Source of the DNA: Echinarachnius parma
Lineage: Eukaryota; Echinodermata; Echinoidea; Clypeasteroida; Echinarachniidae
Direction: 5' to 3'
NCBI GenBank assembly: GCA_037951105.1
Contig: JBAMJV010003101.1
Coordinates: 26,075-90,074, forward strand
DNA: 64,000 bases
Under the pieces are notes generated by a model that worked only from the letters and a program-made list of their open reading frames with translations, had not been told where the DNA came from and searched no databases. The position numbers were made by a program, and so were the translations under genes. The first letter of the stretch is position 1. The number at the start of each line of letters is the position of its first letter. This document shows positions 55,022 through 64,000 of the stretch, in pieces.

Positions 55022-55740
55022 GGTGCATTTTACACCAAAAGTAAATACTCTTAAATGGGTTAAAGGACATCCACATTTCGAACGAGGTTGCTGTACAATA
55101 TAATTGCGCGTTAATCTGAACAGTTCATCAATACTACAATTTATCTATAAAGTTGGCATGTTCAGCTCGGTATATGATTAATCTATAGTCTTGGCTAAAT
55201 CCTACATTTGTTAGCTCCTTTTTTCAACTTATGTCTTCTTGCCATTTCTAAAGTCATTTTACACCAAAAGTAAAATACTCTTAAACGCGTTAAAGGACAT
55301 CCACATTTCGAACGAGGTTGCTGTACAATATAATTGCGCGTTAATCTGAACAGTTCATCAATACTATAATTCATTTATAAAGTTGGCATGCATTACACGT
55401 TCAGCTCGTTATATGATTAATCTATAGTCTTGGCTAAATCCTAAATTTGTTAGCTCCTTTTTTCAACTTATATCTTCTTGCCATTTCTAAAGTCATTTTA
55501 CACCAAAAGTAAAATACTCTTAAACGGGTTAAAGGATATCCACATTTAGAACGAGACTGCTGTGCAATATAATTGCGCCGCGGGTTAATCTGAACAGTTC
55601 ATCAATAATACATATTTATACAGTTGGCATGCATTAAACATTCAGCTCATAACATCTATAGTATTGGCTAAATCCTAAATTTGTTAGCTCTCTTTTTCAA
55701 TCTTTCTTCGTGCCATTTCTATAGTGATCATATATCTGTT
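55022..55740. repeat. Tandem repeat, three units of about 240 bp
   Basis: Each unit starts near CATTTTACACCAAAAGTAAA (55026, 55255, 55493) and includes GGTTAAAGGACATCCACATT, ATATAATTGCGC and CTAAATCCTAAATTTGTTAG. Identity is high between the first two and lower in the third. Confidence 0.85.
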
Positions 55741-56788
55741 TGTCTTACACATCAATTAAACTGTCAAAGAATATCACTGTGCCAATACATAAACCCTTTT
55801 TCACTAAACCGATAAACGATGGCAATACATTACTATATTGTTCACACGATTACCTTAATTTGAAAATAGTATAATATTATTATATTTCTTTTGGCAGTTG
55901 TTATTTTCATTGATGAGAAATTTCTAAACGACAAAAATAGGCATTAGAAGTATATACATTATTAAAGTGCAACAACACTATAATGTGATCATAAAGAAAT
56001 CGGTAATTTTTTTTTTCTTAGCGTTCGGCAAAATAAAAGTAAAAACAATATTTACATGAAATTCCAACAGAGATACTTAATGCTTTTTTTTTTTTTTTTA
56101 CAAAATCGACCAACAGGTCATTATGTCATAACATTGAAGAAAAAGCAATTTTAAGTTATCGTTTTCCCTAGAAATTTGGTTATGAGGTGACAAAAAAATG
56201 TTCTAAAGTTAGTATTCACATTTACCACACATTAACTTTTATTTATTTTGTATGAATGAAAATGCAAAATTATTTCTTATATAAATATGTAGCATTCACT
56301 ATTTTTTATCAATCTTAATCAACACCAAATATCCTCAAAAATTGCAAAACGATAGCGAAACACTATCCTACATCCATTATATAATTGCTTTAAGATGTTT
56401 TAAGTCAGGTCCATACTCTTCTTATCTAAGATTTAAAACAAAGTTTTCTTCAATATTTTGTGATTTCTATTATGTAACTTTAAAAATCGATATTGAGCCA
56501 GCAAACAAAATTAGACACACGTCGTTCAATGTGTGACATGGAATAGTAGACACTCTGTTAGACAAAAAATGGATTAACCATAAAAGTAAGATGATCAAGA
56601 TTATACCCAGCAAAATTAGATAAAAATATATTTACATGAATATCTTCTATTTATTAAAGGTGGAAATAAATGTAATATTTTACATACGATTACAGAGTGA
56701 AATAATTATCTTCTTTACTGGAGAAGATTTGAGATGACCAGTGTTCATAATTCCATCTGGCTTTCTTGTTCCAGGTAATTATCTCGTC
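55741..56788. other. AT-rich, no gene seen
   Basis: Contains T runs at 56010 and 56082. It is probably the 3' untranslated or flanking region of the SRCR gene; TTTATT on the plus strand near 56249 is AATAAA on the minus strand. Confidence 0.4.
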
Positions 56789-56856
56789 TTAATTGTTTCC
56801 CCCAATGCCATCGCTCACCGACGTAACTCCAACCTGCACTGTGGTCTCTGTAGGTT
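56789..56856 (-). CDS. SRCR gene terminal exon (short tail)
   Basis: This 68-nt exon has the acceptor CACACACAG/AACCTAC (minus strand), phase 1, and encodes PTETTVQVGVTSVSDGIGGN plus N and stop. It is short, so it is less certain than the SRCR exons, but phase and Thr content fit. Confidence 0.5.
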
Positions 56857-59800
56857 CTGTGTGTGTTCGGACATAATGAAAAGAACATAAGAAGGCAGAA
56901 TGGTTACACGATGAACATTTTAAAGCAAAAGCTGTCACAGATATACAGATGGGAAGTTGATTTTGGGGCTTTAGCGCCTCCCCCCCCCCAAAAAAAAAAA
57001 AAGATAAATAAATAAATAAAATAAATAAATAAATAAATGAAAAATTTAAAATGAAAAAAGGATAATGATAATAATAATTGTTTGTGGTATAATGACTGTT
57101 ATCCTTTCACTTATCAAAATATTCAGTTGTAAATTTGTACAGATAAGAATGACTTCTATGAAAAATTCATCATTTGTTAAAGGACCTGTAATATGGAATA
57201 GTATACCTCTGGATATTAGGAACAGCAAAACTCTCAATCTTTTTTAAATGAAATATAAAGAGTTTTTGTTTAAAAAAAATATAATAACCAGTAGATAGGC
57301 ATCATTGCCTTGAATTTTGATGTTTTAAATATCCTATATTAATTTTTGTTTTGTTATCTCTGACTCTACATGACTTTTTCTCGCGGTTTTTTGTTTGTAG
57401 CTTAGTGTATAGTATGCATGTATGTATTGTTTTGTTTTGATTTTGCATGGGTATCATGATGGATAGGTTTTTATTCCTTCCTACCTATCCCAAACACTAT
57501 TATGACTATTGTTTTTGTATCATATTTTGTTGTGTTACCTCATTTTGTATCTGTATATTTTAAATGTATATATATGATTAGTGTTGAATACAATTTGAAA
57601 TTGAATTACCTGACCCTGAGCACGTCACTCCTGCATCTCTGCCATGCCCGCAGGCGGGGTGAACTCTGTTCTCTGTGTTTAGACAGGATGCGATGTTGGA
57701 CTCGTTTCCTGAACACTCGATCTTATTCAAGATGATGTCTCCAGTGCCCTGTCCAAACAGAGCGCCTGTCACAGCTCGTCCTGATTCACCCAGACCAAGA
57801 CCTCTGCAGACAACGCCTGCATCCGCATCTTCCCACCATTGATCGCACACGGTTCCCCAGGATCCGTTGCAAAGAACTTCAACACGACCCTCCCACTGGT
57901 AACTACCATCTACCAGACGAACTGTAAGTTCTGACAAATGGAACAAAAACATAAAAACATTATACGATTCGTTTACTTATACAATATAATACAATTTAAA
58001 TCGGTATGAGGGGGCAATTGAGAAGTATTATAATTCTGACCTCAATTCACCCAATCATTCCTACTTTGATGTGGAGGGATGTGTTAGTATCAATGAAGAA
58101 AAATTCATAACATGATACAAGTATATCATCTTGAACATGGTTTCGTCATCTAAATATTTACATAAAAAATATATATATACAAAAATAAATAAATAAAAAT
58201 CGATTTTCATACAATTGTGAAGGAACCATGTTTTACCTGAATCTGAGCAGACCACTCCTGCATCGCTGTCATGCCCGCAGGTGGAGTGAACTCTATTCTC
58301 TGTATTTGAACAGGCTGCGAGGTTGGCTTCGTTTCCTGAACACTCGATCTTATTCAAGATGATGTCTCCAGTGCCCTGTCCAAACAGAGCGCCTGTCACA
58401 GCTCGTCCTGAATCACCCAGACCAAGACCTCTGCAGACAACGCCTGCATCCGCATCTTCCCACCATATATCGCACACGGTTCCCCAGGATCCGTTGCAAA
58501 GGACTTCAACTCGACCCTCCCACTTGTTGCAACCATCGACAAGGCGAACCTGAAATTCTGATTAATGGAACACAAAATAAAATAAACTGCATATTTTTAG
58601 TCAACACGCTACCTTGACAATGATCACTTGATCATGATCACTTGATCATGATCATTCACAAAAATCACTTTTTTTTTTAAATCATTCAAATCTGTGGTAT
58701 AGGTGGTCTAGGCACAATATCATTAATCTTGTCGATTATCGTGCGCATAACCAAACAATTGATTTTGCGATTAATTGGTAGTACCCGCAATTAATTAGTC
58801 GTACGCTTCATTGTAAATCTTTATGTATGCAGCCCTGATTACGTTTCTTTGATTCCATTAGGTAGTGATGTGATTATTAGTTTCATGACTCTCATCGCAC
58901 GTGTACATTTCTCTGATAAAGATATATAAATATTGCCTACCTGAATCCGAACATATCACGCCAGCATCTTCGTCGTGCCCGCAGCTGCGATTTCCCACGC
59001 CCCGGCTGGAACAGTCAGCTAGTTCGGTTTCATTCCCGCTACAATCGACGTTAGCGAAAACGATCTCACCAGTACCTTGTCCGAACGCGGCCTGGGAAAC
59101 GGCGAGTCCAGATCCACCAAATGCGAGGCTTCTGCAGACAATACCAGCATCAGTATCGTCCCAGGAGTCATCGCAGACAGTTCCCCAGGATCCGTTGTGA
59201 AACACCTCAACACGACCTTCTTTGGCGTTACATCCACTGACAAGACGCACCTGATTTTCTGCATTTATAAACCAAATTTAAGATATGCACAGGAAAAATC
59301 ATGGACTAAATATCTGTTTGCGGATGCAAATGTTGCTTAACAAATATATAATATTCGATTTGAGATCTGAGTCGGAGTTTAGGTTTCAGTAGTCAATAAG
59401 ATCTAGTTACCTGTAGGCATGGTATGTGAGATTGTGTGTTCCGTTGCCATGGGTGCAGTGGTCCTCGGTGAATCTTGAGACGGATCATTATTAGATTGAG
59501 TTGCAGAAGGAGGCATCTTCACTGCATCTGTAGTTGACATGTCGGTCGCAATGGCGGTTGTCGAGTTGTCGATGGTGGCTGCTTTATAATCAGCAGTAGT
59601 GTGGTCAGTTGGTTCTCTGTTGGTGGTCGAGTCGTCGTTGGTAGCTTCTGTATAATCAGCAGTAGTGTGGTCAGTTGGTTCTCTATCGGTGGTCGAGTCG
59701 TCGTTGGTAGCTTCTGTATAATCAGCAGTTACTATAGTGTGGTCAGTTGGTTCCATGTCGGTAGTCGAGTCCTCGATGGTAGTTTCTGTGTAATCAGCAG

Positions 59801-62800
59801 TAGTGTGGTCAGTTGGTTCTCTGTCGGTGGTCGAGTCGTCGATGATAGCTTCTGTATAATCAGCAGCAGTGTTGTCAGTTGGTTTTCTGTCGGTTGTCGA
59901 TTCGTCGTTGGTAGCTTCTGTATCATCAGCAGTAGTGTGGTCAGTTGGGTCCATGTCGGTAGTCGAGTCATCGATGGTAGCTTCTCTATAATTAGCAGTA
60001 GTGTAGTCAGTTGGGTCTCTGTCGGTGGTCGAGTCGTCGATGGTAGCTTCTGTATAAGCAGCAGTAGTGTAGTCAGTTGGTTTCATATCGATAGTCGAGT
60101 CGGTGATGGTACCTTCTGTATAATTATCAGTAGTGCGGTCAGTTGGTTCCATGTCGGTAGTCGAGTCGTCGATGGTAGCTTCTGTATAATCAGCAGAAGT
60201 GTAGTCAGTTGGTTCCATGTCGGTGGTCGAGTCGTTGATGGTACTAGCTTCTGTATAATCAGCAGTAGAGTGGTCAGTTGGTTCTCTGTCGGTGGTCGAG
60301 TCGTCGATGGTAGCTTCTGTATAATCAGCAGTAGTGTAGTCAGTTGGTTCCATGTCGGTAGTCGAGTCGTCGATGGTAGCTTCTGTATAATCAGCAGTAG
60401 TGTAGTCGGTTGGTTCTATGTCGGTAGTCGAGTCGTCGAAGGTAACTTCTGTATAATCAGCAGCAGTGTGGTCAGTTGGTTTTCTGTCGGTGGTCGAGTC
60501 GTCGATGGTAGCTTCTGTATAATCAGCAGTAGTGTGGTCAGTTGGTTCCATGTCGGTAGTCGAGTCGTCGATGGTAGCTTCTGTATAATCAGCAGCAGTG
60601 TGGTCAGTTGGTTCTCTGTCGGTGGTCGAGTCGTCGATGGTAGCTTCTGTATAATCAGCAGTAGTGTGGTCAGTTGGTTCCATGTCGGTAGTCGAGTCGT
60701 CGATGGTAGCTTCTGTATAATCAGCAGCAGTGTGGTCAGTTGGTTCTCTGTCGGTGGTCGAGTCGTCGATGGTAGCTTCTCTATAATCAGCAGTAGTGTG
60801 GTCAGTTGGTTCCATGTCGGTAGTCGAGTCGTCGATGGTAGCTTCTCTATAATTAGCAGTAGTGTAGTCAGTTGGTTTTCTGTCGGTGGTCGAGTCTCTA
60901 TAATTAGCAGTAGTGTGGTCAGTTAGTTCTCTGTCGGTAGTCGAGTCGTCGATGGTAGCTTCTGTATAATCAGCAGCAGTGTGGTCAGTTGGTTCTCTTT
61001 CGGTAGTCGAGTCGTCGAAGGTGGCTGCTCTATAATCAGCAGCAGTGCGGTCAGTTGGTTCTCTGTCGGTGGTCGAGTGGTCGATGGTAGCTGCTCTATA
61101 ATTAGCAGTAGTGTGGTCAGTTGGTCTTCTCTCGGTGGTCGAGTCGTCGATGGTAGCTTCTCTGTAATCAGCAGTAGTGTGGTCAGTTGGTTCTATGTCG
61201 GTAGTCGAGTCGTCGATAGTAGCTTCTCTATAATCAGCAGAAGTGTGGTCAGTTGGTTCCATGTCGGTAGTCGAGACGTCGATGGTAGCTGCTCTATAAT
61301 CAACAGTGATGTGCTCGGTTGGTTCTCTAGATCTGTCGGTTGTAGGCCCCATTCTTCCAGATCGACCTTCTCCGGGGGTAGGTCCACTCCCACTAGTTGG
61401 CATGGTTGGTGGCGTGGAGGTCTCAATGGTGCTAACATTGTGATTCCCAGTTAGACTGGTGCGGGTTGAGGATGTTGGCTGAGTGACATCCGTCTTGGTG
61501 TTCAGGTATTTGGAGCACTTCCCGTTTTCCCTCGATTCCCTCCATCTTCGCATCACATTCGTCGGGCGGCAGGGCGACTTTAAGAAGAGTTCCAGAGGTG
61601 ATTTCCCGTTGGTGGTTGCAGCAACTTCATGGGGAAAGGAGGAAACATATATTTGGCCGTTGAAGTCCTTGAAGATGGTTTGCCTACGGGTTTATTATGG
61701 ATCATGTATTTAAATAACTCTATAAAATTGCCAAATCTAGTGGTGAACATTTTAAAAGACACCTATTTGTAAGTACCTTGGCTCATTTATTGTCGAGCCA
61801 CCGTAGGTGAAGGGAGACTAAGGGATCCAAAATGTGTCCGTCTGTCCGTCGGTCCGTCTGTCTGTCCGCCCGTGACACTTTGTACAAATTTGAATAACTT
61901 TCCAACCCTGCATCTGTTTGTAACCAAACTTGATTGGTAGATGCCCTACATTGGCCTCCATGATATTATGGGGTCAAAGGTCACATAAGTAGGTCAAAGG
62001 TCAAATGAGGGTCAATGTGAAGTTTTACCTGCAAGTGTCTATTAGGGTTGATAACTTTCCAACCCTGCATCTGTGTGTAACCAAACTTGATGGTAGATGC
62101 CCTACATTAACCTCCATGATATTCTGGGGTCAAAGGTCACATAAGTAGGTCAAAGGTCAAATGAGGGTCAATGTAAAGTTTTACCTGCAAGTGTATATTA
62201 GGGTTGATAACTTTCTAACCCTGCATCTGTTTGTAACCAAACTTGATTGGTAGATGCCCTACATTGGCCTCCATGATATTCTGGGGTCAAAGGTCACATA
62301 AGTAGGTCAAAGGTCAAATGAGGGTCAATGTGAAGTTTTACCTGCAAGTGTCTATTAGGATTGATAACTTTCAAACCCTGCATCTGTTTGTAACCAAACG
62401 TGATTGGAAGATGCCCTACATTGGCCTCCTTGATATTCTCGGGTCAAAGGTCAAATAAGTAGGTCAAAGGTAAAATGAGGGTCAATGTGAAATTTGACCT
62501 GCAAGACTGCAGGACTTTCAAGCCGAATCACGTTCACACTTTTGTAATCATTGTCATCTGTTTTGTTTCCTTAAAGACGTTTAAGTATGGTGCTATTTTT
62601 CTTAATGAATATAAAAAAAAGAACCGAAAACTCTTTCGGAGAGCAACATTTATGTAAACAAATATGTACCGTATGTTACTAATGAAACGATTTGTACAAG
62701 CCATAATGTATTGGGCTTTAATAAACATTTGCAAAATCATTTAAATGATAAATGTAATGTTTGTTCTTCGCATGCTATTCGATGCATTGCATTTGTTCAA

Positions 62801-63057
62801 ATACATAAAATCGAGGCTTGATGGTGCCATCTTACTATAGTAAGATAGTTCAGTTTTGTTTATTCAAACTGAATGTTAGTAACCAAAAACTTGCACCATA
62901 TCATTACAAACTATTAGTTATAATTCCATGATTTATGAAGCCCGCTCTGTACCAAAACTGAACTATCCCTTTAAAACAATTATAGTTTATTTTCTTCTGT
63001 GTTGCTTGAATTCTTACCATGCTGTACGAACACCACGCAAAACCCCATCAACCAGAT
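56789..63057 (-). CDS. Secreted mucin-like SRCR-domain protein (6 exons found)
   Basis: Exons in transcription order: 63018-63057, 59411-61624, 58941-59258, 58237-58557, 57610-57930, 56789-56856. Every junction is phase 1, and the total is 3,282 nt with the stop TAA at 56789-56791. The product starts with a hydrophobic leader (WLMGFCVVFVQH), then 27 Thr-rich repeats of about 22 residues, then three SRCR domains and a short Thr/Val-rich tail. No membrane segment is seen. SRCR proteins bind microbial or matrix ligands outside the cell, and a heavily O-glycosylated Thr-rich stalk is expected here. An upstream exon probably carries the true start codon. Confidence 0.78.
56970..57060. repeat. Low-complexity C, A and (AAAT)n run
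   Basis: A C run and an A run, then AAATA units to about 57040. Confidence 0.85.
57085..57608 (+). pseudogene. LINE 3' end remnant
   Basis: GPVIWNSIPLDIRNSKTLNL then F and stop is the typical extreme C terminus of CR1/L2-like ORF2. It is followed by an AT-rich trailer ending GAATACAATTTGAAATTGAA, a common LINE tail style. It lies between the last two exons of the SRCR gene on the opposite strand. Confidence 0.65.
57610..57930 (-). CDS. SRCR domain 3 exon
   Basis: This 321-nt exon, phase 1-1, has RLVDGSYQWEGRVEVLCNGS, WWEDADAGVVCRGLGLGESG and CGHGRDAGVTC. Near-identical in the middle to domain 2; the first cysteine of domains 1 and 2 (GCN) is replaced by serine (GSY). Confidence 0.92.
58237..58557 (-). 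CDS. SRCR domain 2 exon
   Basis: This 321-nt exon, phase 1-1, has RLVDGCNKWEGRVEVLCNGS, WWEDADAGVVCRGLGLGDSG and CGHDSDAGVVC. It is very similar to domain 3, so the two exons are recent tandem duplicates. Confidence 0.92.
58941..59258 (-). CDS. SRCR domain 1 exon
   Basis: This 318-nt exon, phase 1 at both ends, runs VRLVSGCNAKEGRVEVFHNG, SWGTVCDDSWDDTDAGIVCR, then CSGNETELADCSS, CGHDEDAGVIC. It has the standard SRCR order (RLVxG, GRVEV, WGTVCDD, DAxVVCRxL, CxGxE, C-H-ED--V-C). Confidence 0.93.
59411..61624 (-). CDS. SRCR gene mucin-like exon
   Basis: This 2,214-nt exon, phase 1 at both ends, starts after CCTTTCCCCATGAAG. It opens AATTNGKSPLELFLKSPCRP, a region with two cysteines and basic residues. 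Then 27 units of the type EPTDHTTADYTEATIDDS plus TTDM or TTDR run from about 61325 to 59553. It closes with MATEHTISHTMPTG. Thr and Ser are dense enough for O-glycosylation, while regular Asp/Glu make it acidic. Confidence 0.82.
59553..61325 (-). repeat. 66-bp coding minisatellite (27 units)
   Basis: The 66-bp period keeps frame. Alternating ends (TTDM, TTDR) in the middle of the array point to a 132-bp higher-order unit. A few units are shortened or carry one extra codon. Confidence 0.92.
61790..62510. repeat. Tandem repeat (about 157 bp, four units) with AGGTCAAAGGTCA words
   Basis: After a TCCGTCTGTCCGTC-rich head (61846-61871), four units each hold GGGTCAAAGGTCA and, 20 bp on, AGGTCAAAGGTCA (first pair at 61971 and 61991; further units start near 62127, 62284 and 62441). 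Some words carry single changes. It lies in the intron between leader and mucin exons. Confidence 0.88.
63018..63057 (-). CDS. SRCR gene signal-peptide exon
   Basis: This 40-nt exon follows a strong acceptor (TTTTTTCTCTTGCAG, minus strand) and ends CATG/GTAAGAA. It encodes IWLMGFCVVFVQH. The internal ATG would give a leader of only about 11 residues before the mucin exon, so a start in an exon to the right is more likely. Confidence 0.6.
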
Positions 63058-63808
63058 CTGCAAGAGAAAAAATAGGATGAATACTATATTACTAAACAAT
63101 ATTAATAACCAAAGTATTATATGTATCATATAATTATAGAGCGCCGTCTAAAGTAGGTGCGCTATTCAGAGGCGCATGGGTCATCAGGTAAATTGTAAAT
63201 AAAGCCCGCGCAATTTTCTCTTTTTCTGTTTTCCCCCAATGTTAAACACAATATTTCTATCTAGTCATGTGTCATAAAACACCAAATATTTCCGCCGAGT
63301 CTTGTCCTGTACGTTTAATCAGTGCTAATCAATTCAGCGTGTTTTTAGAAAATAATTATACTCTGTCTCTAAATTATTTTTGAAAACAGTATAAGTACAC
63401 TAAAAGTACAAACTTCTGGAAGAATTACCCCAAAATTTCGTTTCATTGTAACATCCAATCACGTAAATATTTCTGAAAATTCACGATATCAGGAAAGAAT
63501 ACAAGGAAACGCAAATATCATGTTCCTCTATCGAATATAACTGGCAAAGTGAAGATGTAATATGTAGTAGTTTAGATCAAAAGTCCCCAGTAACAAACTC
63601 AGAAAATAATGTTCTATTTAAAGTGTTTGCGGACGTTAATTAAAATTTCATAATAATACGTGCCTCTTTCATATTTAAAAATTGATTAATGAATAAACAA
63701 AGAACTATGGAAATCAACGATGAATTGGTGTTAACAATGAATTGCTATTACCACTCTATTTCCATAGCGATGAATGATACAAATACTTCCCCAAAATCGA
63801 CCGTACTC
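63058..63808. other. No exon recognised
   Basis: The expected first exon of the SRCR gene is not identifiable here. AT-rich sequence without clear repeats. Confidence 0.4.
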
Positions 63809-64000
63809 TTAAAGGGATCTAGTAACTTTGTTGGCAACTGCAGAAAGTGATGAATGGTTGGCATAATGTGTAGTCTTGTGATTTAATGATATATGGCCAA
63901 GTAATGCGCGAAAATGCAAAGTGATATTTGCTGACTAATTGCACTCACTTTGTACACAGTTATGACTATCCAGTGAATAAGTAGTTAACAATCCGAACAC
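63809..64000. mobile_element. TTAA-bounded MITE, copy F (family 1), cut by window end
   Basis: It begins TTAAAGGGATCTAGTAACTT and follows the same internal order as copy A (GTGATGAATGG, GTAATG, TCACTTTGTACACAG) until the window stops. Confidence 0.75.

Noticed and set aside
59601-61454. Plus-strand open frames of 441 and 157 codons over the mucin exon
   Set aside because: The 66-bp repeat happens to lack stops on the antisense strand. The minus frame joins signal peptide and SRCR exons with matching phases, so it is the real one.

Overview
The window looks like AT-rich, repeat-dense nuclear DNA from an invertebrate animal. Genes are short exons split by long introns with GT/AG sites. The introns hold trinucleotide microsatellites, small inverted-repeat transposons, LINE and Penelope-like remnants and minisatellites. 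The gene types (a MyD88-like adaptor, a Roc-COR protein ending in a death domain, and a mucin-like SRCR protein) fit a marine invertebrate deuterostome. An echinoderm is my best guess, but the sequence does not prove it.

Three protein-coding genes can be assembled by hand with consistent splice phases. (1) On the minus strand, 3799-9593 holds the 5' part of a MyD88-like adaptor: two exons make a complete N-terminal death domain, and the TIR part must lie left of base 1. (2) On the plus strand, 20390-49611, a 22-exon gene encodes about 1,519 residues: a Ser/Lys-rich N terminus, a proline-rich segment with a WH2-like motif, a Roc GTPase, a COR region and a C-terminal death domain. All junction phases agree except exon 10, which is one base short. 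Exon 14 carries two compensating single-base shifts. (3) On the minus strand, 56789-63057, a secreted-type protein has a hydrophobic leader, 27 Thr-rich repeats of about 22 residues, three SRCR domains each on one phase 1-1 exon, and a short tail. All three belong to families used in innate immune recognition or death-domain signalling. Any functional link between them is inference from family and proximity.

Layout: 1-9.6 kb is the MyD88-like gene, with introns carrying two sets of dispersed 13-14 bp motifs. 9.6-20 kb is intergenic, with CpG-rich patches, a deleted LINE, homopolymer tracts and a tandem hairpin repeat. 20.4-49.6 kb is the Roc-COR-death gene. Its introns hold long ACT and AGT arrays, TTAA-bounded small elements, a Penelope-like remnant with hammerhead-like ends, a tRNA-like sequence and a 1.4-kb foldback. 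50-56.7 kb is intergenic transposon and minisatellite DNA. 56.8-63.1 kb is the SRCR gene, with a tandem array of nuclear-receptor-like half sites in its first visible intron.

The most notable signals are: the proline-rich/WH2 exon lying between complementary ACT and AGT repeat arrays; several non-coding elements each carrying its own dispersed short motif; a tRNA-like unit inside a perfect 30-bp inverted repeat; and repeated local duplication inside the Roc-COR gene.
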